A DNA stretch of 64,000 nucleotides from Linnemannia hyalina (taxonomy: Eukaryota; Mortierellomycota; Mortierellomycetes; Mortierellales; Mortierellaceae): the NCBI GenBank assembly GCA_019671135.1, contig JAHRHY010000005.1, forward strand, positions 2,046,001 to 2,110,000. Direction: 5' to 3'. Under the pieces are notes generated by a model that saw only the letters and a list, made by a program, of their open reading frames with translations, was not told the origin of the DNA and made no database searches. Of the stretch, positions 57,153-64,000 are shown piece by piece. The position numbers and the translations under genes were made by a program. The stretch's first letter is position 1. The number at the start of each line of letters is the position of its first letter.

Positions 57153-59993
57153 ATGATTGCACTCCACCGTCTTGTGATCGGAGTCTGCCTGGCAGTTTTC
57201 TCAGGCTGGATGTTCGCCGATTACTTTATCCTCTGGCAGGACAAGATCAAGACGCACTTTGTCTTCAACCAGATGGACCTCTACTGGTCCGTGGTCTGTC
57301 TCTTGCCCATCCTCCTCGGCCACTTCCTCACCATCTGGGGAAACTACTTCCGCGCCACGGCCCAGTTCCAACACTCCATCTCCAAAGTCACCACGCCCGC
57401 CCACAAGAAACAGCGCATCTCGGTCTGGGAACGTCATGACCCTTATTTCGGCTACACGGTCAAATTCTGGTGCCTCGCGACTTTGATCGCCATCATGAAC
57501 ATTTACTGGTTCATCTTGACCACTATCCTGAGCAGACCCGATTATGTCGAGTCGTACGGTATTGCCCAGGGCAACGTTCGTGCGATTGCGTATGGTAGTT
57601 CGCAGGCGGTGTTGTTGGATACGTCGATTATTTTGTTCTTGGTTTTGAGGAGATCGATGTTGCATGCGTTGGGTTTTACGTACCCGGAGATTGTTCCTCT
57701 GCATCGGTGGTTAGGTGTGACGATGCTTGTGTGGTCGACTATCCATGCGGCGTTTTATAGTGCCTGGTTGACGATGGCGGGCAGGTTCAAGTCGGATATT
57801 GCGTTCACTGATAAATCCAGAGGTACCCGTAACATGCCCGGTGTCTTTGCATGGGTAAGTCATTCAATTCAATTCAATTCAATTCACGTTTTTGCTTACT
57901 CTTTTTTAAGACGTTCTTGTGATTTGTTTGCACGTCGTGTGTGTAATAAAAGAGGGAGAGAGAGAGAGAGAGAAAGATGCATACAGAGGCATTTGTAAAC
58001 AACAACAACAGACATGTCAACAAATCAACTGAATCACAGATGAGGCGATCTGATAAGTAATGCCGTCCACCCCGCTGGGAAAAATTTCAAAACCTTATTT
58101 TTTTTCAAGCCACTCTCATTCCTCCTTCTGACACGGTCTCACTCTCCTTCATCTGATAACTGACAACTAACAAACATCTTCTCTCTATCACTCTAATAGT
58201 TTGGAATTGTGATCATGGCGTTCATGGCCCTGCCCCAGTTCCGCCGGCGGGTCTACCCAGTCTTCATTTACGTCCACCGCGCAGGCACATTCGTCTTCTT
58301 TGTCGGCCTCATCATGCACTACCCCTCCGTCATGCTCTGGTACTACATGCTCCCCGGCTTTGTCCTCTTCCTCGTCGACCGCTTCGTTCCCAAGATCATC
58401 CAGACCCGTTCCATCCATCCCAATGTCACCTGTGCCTTCAATGCTGATGCTGAAATCATCCGTATGCGCCTTACCTCCCACGAACCTATGAAGCCCTATT
58501 ACCCTGGTGACTATATCACAGTCCAGATCCCTGGTCTCGGTCGTATCTACCATCCCTTCACAATTGCCTCCTACTGGCCTGAAGATCCTCATTCTATTAC
58601 TCTCTTCATGCGTGTTGTGGGTGAGTCCAAGTGGAGCTGGACAAAGGACTTGGCCAAGCTCTGCGGAAATGAGGACAAGAGGATAACTATCCAGGCCAAT
58701 GTCGATGGTGTCTTTGGTGACCGTCGCCACGACTATCTCAAGTCCGAGACCATGATTATCTTTGTTGCCGGTGCTGCCATTACCACCTTCATGTCCTTGA
58801 TCAAGGCTATCGCAGCCCAGATTGCAGCTTCTGACGAGCCTCTCCGCATGCAGTTGCACCTCATTTGCACATTCCGTACCCGCTCCGAGCTCCACGCCTA
58901 TGGTTCCTTCCTCCACCAGATCACCCGCGACCCTCGCTTCACCAGCTGGTTGCACGTCGAGGTCTTTGTTTCCCGCCCCGACAAGCCCGCGACCCTCATG
59001 GGTGCGCATGCCCACGTCGTCAAGAACGATATCCAGGTTCCTAGTCAGGTCAAGGTCGCCAAGAAGAACTTCCTGAAGCGCACTGGCACCAAGCTGAAGC
59101 GCGCTCTTTCTGGTCGTACCATCGTCGAGGTCCCTGCACCCACCTTGACCTCTGTCGTGATCCAGAGCCAAGAGAAGTCTGCTGCTGCCGGTGTGGACAA
59201 CTTGCAGCGCTCGAGCTCTGTCAAGTCGACCGTCGAGACTCTCCACGGCGAAGACTCCAAGAACACCAGCAACACCACCTCCAACTCTAGCAGCAACAAC
59301 AGCTCCAACATCGAGATCATCAACGAAATGGACGAAGATGAACCCCTCCCTCTGTCTAACAAGCCCACAAAGTCTAGAACCTACATCGAGAACGCCCTCC
59401 CCACCTTCCAAGCCTCCTCGGCCCATACGGTCTCCAAGCGCTTGGCCTTCCTCGACCTGGTCACCTCTGCATTCCTGGTGACCGTCCCCCTGGCTTTCTA
59501 CTACGGCTTCCGTGCTGTCCAATGGGACGGTAAAACTCACTGGTGCCCTACCGCAAAATCCAAGGACAGGTGGACCATCTTTGTCTGCCAATGGGTCTAC
59601 GCCCTCGTCCCTGGATTCCTCCACTTCTTTGTCTTCTTCATCCTGGGCTCCATCGGCATCGCCCTCGCAAGACGGTTCCATCTGCGCCATCAAAAGGGCG
59701 GTCACGATGTCGAAACGGCCATCCCCTACCCAGATTTCAACGCCGAGGACGAGAAGCTCTCAGTCGAGGATGGTAACTGGGATGAGGGTGATGTTGTCTA
59801 CAGTCGTGGACGCATGGATGTTCGCAAGTCGATCCAGGGATTCGTTAATGCTGGAGTCGGCAAGAAGGAGAATGGTCAAGGGTTGGTTGCAGTGTTTGCA
59901 GGTGGTCCTGAGGGCTTTGTGGCCATGATTGAGAAGCAGACCAAGACTGCCAACTGGTCTGTTGATTTCCATCGCGAGACCTGGGCTCCTTAG
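57153..59993 (+). CDS. Ferric reductase-like transmembrane oxidoreductase (paralog B)
   Basis: Two exons, 57153-57854 and 58200-59993; 831 residues. Same plan as the paralog at 42678-45519: about eight helices with heme-ligand pairs (HRWLGVTMLVWSTIH and HRAGTFVFFVGLIMH), FAD motif HPFTIAS (about 352-358), NAD start FVAGAAITTF (about 423-431), then a Ser/Asn/Lys-rich linker, two extra helices (about 649-669 and 699-724), and the C-terminal NAD piece VAVFAGGPEG ending RETWAP. The single intron sits at the same place and phase as the last intron of paralog A; the other intron of A is absent here. That intron carries two ATCTGATAA sites. Expected to reduce Fe(III) or Cu(II) at the plasma membrane using cytosolic NADPH and FAD. 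Confidence 0.9.
58048..58056 (+). promoter_or_regulatory. ATCTGATAA in the intron of ferric reductase B
   Basis: Exact match to the iron-type GATA motif inside the intron (57855-58199), followed 23 bases later by GGGAAAAATTTC. Confidence 0.5.
58151..58159 (+). promoter_or_regulatory. ATCTGATAA in the intron of ferric reductase B
   Basis: Second exact match in the same intron, 103 bases after the first. Confidence 0.5.
58701..58954 (+). other. Putative gene-conversion tract, copy B
   Basis: Counterpart of 43714-43967 with one difference in 254 bases. Just upstream (e.g. the KRI codons) and downstream the two genes differ at many third positions. Confidence 0.8.
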
Positions 59994-60327
59994 ACTTTGG
60001 TGTACCTATCGTCACACCTTTTCCCCTCTCCTTCATCCTTCTTCCTACTCTCCTTGTATCATAGTTTCCCATGCACCATCTCGACTATTTATTTGCTCTT
60101 ATCTATCCCCTACACATCATCTTTTTGTAATTCGCATCGCATAATAAATACCTTTCAATGCCAACCACCTTCCTCGTCCACGACCACAACTACGGCCGAT
60201 TGAGTTGTAATGATAATATATACGATGATGTATTAAAAAAACAGCAACATGTATGCTTGCCGCTCACATAGCTTTTGGCCCGCGCCTTCTTCTAGAACCA
60301 ACTAACTCCCCCAACCTCTCCAACATT
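59994..60327. other. Convergent 3' intergenic region
   Basis: 3' flanks of ferric reductase B (plus) and the CCDC43-like gene (minus). AATAAATA near 60143 could be a polyadenylation signal. No gene seen. Confidence 0.4.
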
Positions 60328-61387
60328 TTACATCCTCCGCTTCTCACTCTTTTGCGTCCTACGCTTCTCCTTGTCCTGAGCCAACCGCTGCTTCTCCAAC
60401 GCAGCCTTATTCCTTTCCTTCTCATTCTCACTCGCCTTCTTCATCTCCGTCCTCCGTGCGGCGTCCTTCTGCTTCACAATGTCCGCATTATTGTTAGCCA
60501 TCAACAATGGGTCTCCCGTCGCTACTCCCTTATCAGCTCCTCCCTTTCCTGACCGATCCTTGTAGACAATCTCCATCTCTCCATCGGCACCCTCGACCAT
60601 CTCGTCAAGATCGTATCCGTATTGGGCCAGAAGGGCATCCCGCTTTTTGCGTTCTTCTTTTGTCATGTTCTTGACAACGTGGCGGGAGGACATTGAGAGC
60701 GGGCCTTCACCTCTGTTGGCGGATGGGTCGTTGTGCAAATCTGCCTTGAATGATGCCCTCTCCTTCTCTAATCATGTTCACAACCAAATAAACAAAATAA
60801 ATCATCACGGGGCATGTTAGTAAAACCATCTATAAAAGACCAAACCCATCCCATTCCTATATAAATCACTCCCCTAAAGGAGTTTTTTTACCTTTAGCTA
60901 CGGCAAGGGCCTTTTCCTTCTCCTCCTCGACCTTCTTGAGCTCAGCATCACGGAGGTTGTTCCAGTAGACAAAGACAGCGTCAATGACCGCCTCCGTCGA
61001 TTCTTCGGTCACATCGGCAAGGAGTTCTGTGATCGCCTCACGCCTCTCGGGCTCCTCCATCGATTCTTCTTCCACCAGCCTTGCGAAGTATTCTGTGATC
61101 GCCTATAGAAAAGATGGGGAAAAACAAGAGGTTGGGTAAAAGGGTCTGGCTAAGTAAAAGGAGCTTTCTAGAAAAAAAAAAAGTGCTTTTCGTGCTTGCA
61201 CTTTGTTGACGACGAAAAAAAACAGGAGAGCAGGGAAGGGGGGGGGGGGGGGGGTGTATGACAAAGGATTCCATTTTCTTTTTCTGTGTATTTAATCTCG
61301 TCTTGAACTCTGTACCTCATCCTGAATGGCGATGGTTTGAAGTTGCTCGGCGATAAAAGCCTCAAACTCGGGGTTGTTCTCTGCCAT
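60328..61387 (-). CDS. CCDC43-like coiled-coil protein
   Basis: Three exons on the minus strand: 61387-61316, 61102-60892, 60767-60328; 240 residues. The N-terminal part (MAENNPEFEAFIAEQLQTIA onward to about residue 75) is a small acidic helical domain resembling the N-terminus of CCDC43, a conserved eukaryotic protein of unclear function. It is followed by charged coiled-coil sequence (KKVEEEKEKALAVAKEKERA), a central segment with TKEERKKRDALLAQYGYDLDE, and a very basic C-terminus rich in Lys, Arg and Glu. The start is 266 bases from the divergent Coa6-like gene. The family call rests on pattern recall and length; function is not known. Confidence 0.72.
61239..61255 (+). repeat. Poly-G tract in an intron
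   Basis: About 17 consecutive G on the plus strand within the first intron (61103-61315) of the CCDC43-like gene. The length may be inexact. Confidence 0.8.
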
Positions 61388-61653
61388 CCTTTCTGATTGT
61401 TCCTGATTCCTGTTTGGAGCTTGAAGAAAGGGTTACAATCCATTTGGAAAAACCTCGCCCAAAAATCGGTTTTGTCTGTTTTCACGCCCATAAAAGCAGT
61501 CACACTCACCGCCAAACTTCCGCGATCAACTTGTAATTCTTTCCGCATAACTCTCACGCCCACCCCACCCCACCTCATTCGAACTGGCCGATCGACACAC
61601 ACTCACAACCCAACTCAATTCAACTACGAAAAACCTCAAGGACACAGAAGAAC
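61388..61653. promoter_or_regulatory. Bidirectional promoter
   Basis: 266 bases between the divergent starts of the CCDC43-like and Coa6-like genes. It is short enough that the two genes probably share control sequence. Confidence 0.45.
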
Positions 61654-62324
61654 ATGACATCAGGAAACAACGACGAAGTAAAGCACCCTTCAAGAGCCGA
61701 TCGCCAGAAATGCTGGAAGGTCCGCGACGCCTATTTTGAATGCCTCAACAACGCAAACATCATCGACCCCTCAAAACCAGAGGCCGCAAACGTCTGTCAG
61801 GACCTTCGGTCATTATACGAAAAGGGTTGCATGAAGAGTTGGGTAAGGAGAGACCGTGTTTTTCTGTGAACTACACCTTTATCACGCCTTCTTTTTTCTT
61901 TTTGTCTCTTGATATCATACCATCACAGAATCGAAGTAACGTTCACTCACATATTTTTTTTTCTGTCGTTTTCTTTTTTTTTTTTTTTGCATACCTGGGG
62001 ACATTCGTAGGTTGACTACTTTAACAAACGTAAGGAAGCTATCAGGAATACACACACCAACATGCACGCGCTCGCAGGATCACATATTAAAAACTCCCAA
62101 ACGCACATCAAACATGCCCATTAGATGATCATCAACCCCTTCACAAGGGACACCAACCAGGAACAACCGTACTAACACCCTCGATTCAATTGACATGATA
62201 CCATCTAGGCCGCGTTCTGGAAGTGGAGCAGAAGGAATTGTTGGAACGCATGAGGGCTCAGCACAAGGCTGTCGAGGAGAGAGCCGCTGCTGCCGAGGCC
62301 GCCAAGGCAAATAAGTCAGCATAG
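61654..62324 (+). CDS. COA6: Cytochrome c oxidase assembly factor Coa6-like protein
   Basis: Three exons: 61654-61842, 62011-62029 and 62209-62324; 107 residues. The middle exon is only 19 bases. The CHCH-type twin-cysteine pattern is clear: CWKVRDAYFEC (C-X9-C) and CQDLRSLYEKGC (C-X10-C), followed by MKSWVDYFNKRR, which matches the Coa6 end motif. It lies in the mitochondrial intermembrane space and helps deliver copper to the CuA site of Cox2. A long Glu/Ala-rich helix (EVEQKELLERMRAQHKAVEE...) extends the C-terminus beyond the core. The related subunit Cox12/COX6B is less likely because of the WVDYFNKRR ending. Confidence 0.88.
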
Positions 62325-62713
62325 TCGACCTATAAACATAACAACACAACAGCATCAACAACAACCACAACGGTTTCATCATCATCTTTCATTGGAATAA
62401 AAGCAACATCCCATGCATATACCAACAGGACCACTGCGCGCAAGAAGATCTTCACAAGGGTCTTTGGACATCATATGGAGAGGCCAATACAGTCAAAAAA
62501 AACAAGAGTTGAAAAAGAAGGCGCACAAAAGATAGAATAGCGATCAACTCATTGTTGCGATAGATGTACATGGGAGGTTTTACTGGTAGAATAATAATAT
62601 GCGTTAAATGACGAAAGAGAAATATGCTAAGAAATGCAAACACTAAACGAAGAAAATATAGAAGAAAGATGAATGAGGGAGTAGCGAAAAAAAAAACTAG
62701 CAGAAAGGGGTGT
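62325..62713. other. Convergent 3' intergenic region
   Basis: Between the 3' end of the Coa6-like gene and the 3' end of the partial right-edge gene. AT-rich; no gene seen. Confidence 0.4.
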
Positions 62714-64000
62714 TTACAGGAGCCCACCCGACGCGAAAGAACGCGCACCCGTGAAGCCTACAAATGAAAATGGTGAGAATGAAGACATGTTAATCCCTTG
62801 CAGCTTGCCCACATCACTCCCTCCTACAAAATGTCTGTGCGTCGAATAAGAGCAGCCGTGGGAATTACTTACCGATCAGGCCGAGGTACTGTAGGTCAAT
62901 GTTCTCCGGCCGCTGCAGGGAGTTGGTGCATCTCGATCTCAGGAGTTTGATAAGCACATATCGTCCAGATCTAACAGTAAAAGAGAATGAAAAGTTAGAG
63001 AGATACTCATCATCACCCAAGGTAAAAGGCTTTAAACCAAAATGAGCGATGCCTACCTGTTGGGAGAAAAGTCGACGGTGCAGGTCTCGTCTGGACCACC
63101 GAGCTGGAAGAATGCCGCAGGGATCAGAGAATCGGCATCGGAGCCATGACTCTGATACATCCGACTGAAACCCGATTGGTGCTGCACCGTGCCCATGTAC
63201 TCGTCGTACATCTGTCGAGTCATGTTGTCAAAGAGCGAGGTCTTTTCGAGCTGAATGGGCTCATGGCTGATAAAGATAAGTCCCTCCTTGCAAGGTGCTG
63301 TGAATCCTGTCGTTGGCGCCTTGGCCTTGAACTGCGTGAGGACAAATGTCAGGTGGGGCTGCGACAGCTTCAAGCAAATGTTGATATTGGTGGACCGCCT
63401 CGAGCTAATATGTGGACAATCGAAAAAAAAGGTTGTCGGTGTTAGCCAAATACCGAAATTTCTAGCATCTCATCGCTGTGTTGCAGAAACCAAGACATGG
63501 TCGTAGTATAAGGTGGACGTACCAATAGACGGAGGTGTCGTTCTTGAGGACATTCTCGACAGAGTGAGCCGCATTGAACTCGCCACCATCCGCATAGTAC
63601 ATATCAAACGTCAAAGGCCAGACGTCTCCTCGAGCCTCCAGGCTAGGAGCATAGTTCACTTCACCACAACCCCGAGCATCAGTCAGAGGTCTCCGTCCGT
63701 ACTGGTGATGAGAACTGCTCGTCGAGCGGTCAACTGCATTGTGCTGAATTGGGATCGATCGAGGTATGAACGTGTTGCCTGGAACCGAAGAAGATGACTG
63801 CCACATTGGGTGGTTTGGCATCGAATTCTGACGAGAGTGAGAAGAGTTCGAAGCGCCCATTTGTCTGCCGTGATCCGTCTGTCCGTGGAAGGAGGCGCCA
63901 GGTCGGCGATAGTACGGGTTGTTATCGTATTCACTTCGGGCACCAGGCTGGGATACGGCGATCAGGTCTGAAGTAATCGACGAACTTATCAAAGGTGGCC
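62714..64000 (-). CDS. C-terminal part of an unidentified protein, galactose-binding-like fold suspected (partial)
   Basis: Four exons on the minus strand: window edge to 63523, 63404-63057, 62970-62873 and 62757-62714; the start lies beyond the window. The visible N-terminal part is Ser/Gln/His/Asn-rich. The folded part begins near RGDVWPLTFDMYYADGGEFNA and contains HSVENVLKNDTSVYCSRR, GFTAPCKEGLIFISHEP, a Met/Tyr/Asp stretch MTRQMYDEYMG, then SGRYVLIKLLRS and NIDLQYLGLIGFTGARSFAS at the end. The alternating pattern and the RYVLIKLLRS...NIDLQYLG ending recall discoidin/DOC-type beta sandwiches, but I cannot name the family. All three junctions are GT-AG and in frame. Confidence 0.7.

Noticed and set aside
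58188..59705. 505-residue open frame antisense to ferric reductase B, and a similar one at 43422-44570 opposite paralog A
   Set aside because: Antisense shadows of biased coding sequence. Their mutual similarity only reflects the paralogy of the sense genes.
1..64000. CRISPR arrays, transposase genes, rRNA genes
   Set aside because: No regular spaced repeats, no transposase or integrase motifs and no rRNA sequence were recognised; the window is ordinary fungal chromosomal DNA.

Overview
The window is eukaryotic and fungal. Genes are split by many short GT-AG introns with GTAAGT-like donors, and the intergenic DNA is rich in pyrimidine tracts, CAA/AAC microsatellites and homopolymers. The gene set (a Ypk1/Gad8 kinase with an N-terminal C2-like region, Dcp2, an NF-X1/FAP1 protein, Snz/PDX1, a Coa6-like assembly factor, F-box proteins, multi-pass ferric reductases) fits a basal fungus. 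Mortierellomycota or a related Mucoromycota lineage is my inference from gene style, not something proved by the sequence.

Layout. 0.3-3.6 kb: Ypk1/Gad8-type AGC kinase. 4.4-7.0 kb: decapping enzyme Dcp2. 7.4-10.4 kb (minus): a 1002-residue low-complexity, probably tail-anchored protein. 12.3-15.0 kb: F-box protein. 17.2-18.0 kb: small PPxY membrane protein. 18.4-19.3 kb: two tandem F-box relics. 19.6-22.6 kb (minus): IPT/TIG plus ankyrin protein with a GC-AG intron. 23.5-25.1 kb: pyridoxal-phosphate synthase. 25.3-28.2 kb: second large F-box protein. 28.9-31.2 kb: cysteine-free serine carboxypeptidase. 31.5-33.5 kb (minus): Baeyer-Villiger-type flavin monooxygenase. 33.9-35.3 kb: third F-box protein, followed by a large F-box relic to about 36.2 kb. 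36.6-40.7 kb: NF-X1/FAP1 protein. 41.2-41.8 kb (minus): small unknown protein. 42.7-45.5 kb (minus) and 57.2-60.0 kb (plus): two ferric-reductase paralogs in inverted orientation, with about 11.6 kb of gene-poor DNA between their starts that holds one small membrane protein (50.1-50.9 kb, minus). 60.3-61.4 kb (minus): CCDC43-like protein. 61.7-62.3 kb: Coa6-like protein. 62.7 kb to the right edge (minus): a partial gene.

The most striking feature is the 45-60 kb block. The two ferric-reductase genes share a 254-bp stretch that is almost identical even at synonymous sites while the rest has diverged, as expected after gene conversion. Both carry an unusual insert with two extra membrane helices inside the NAD-binding domain. 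Nine exact ATCWGATAA sequences, the known target of fungal iron-sensing GATA repressors, lie between 46.3 and 58.2 kb, and I found none elsewhere in the window. Together this suggests a locally controlled iron-reduction locus. A second theme is birth and death of F-box genes: three intact copies and three decayed ones.
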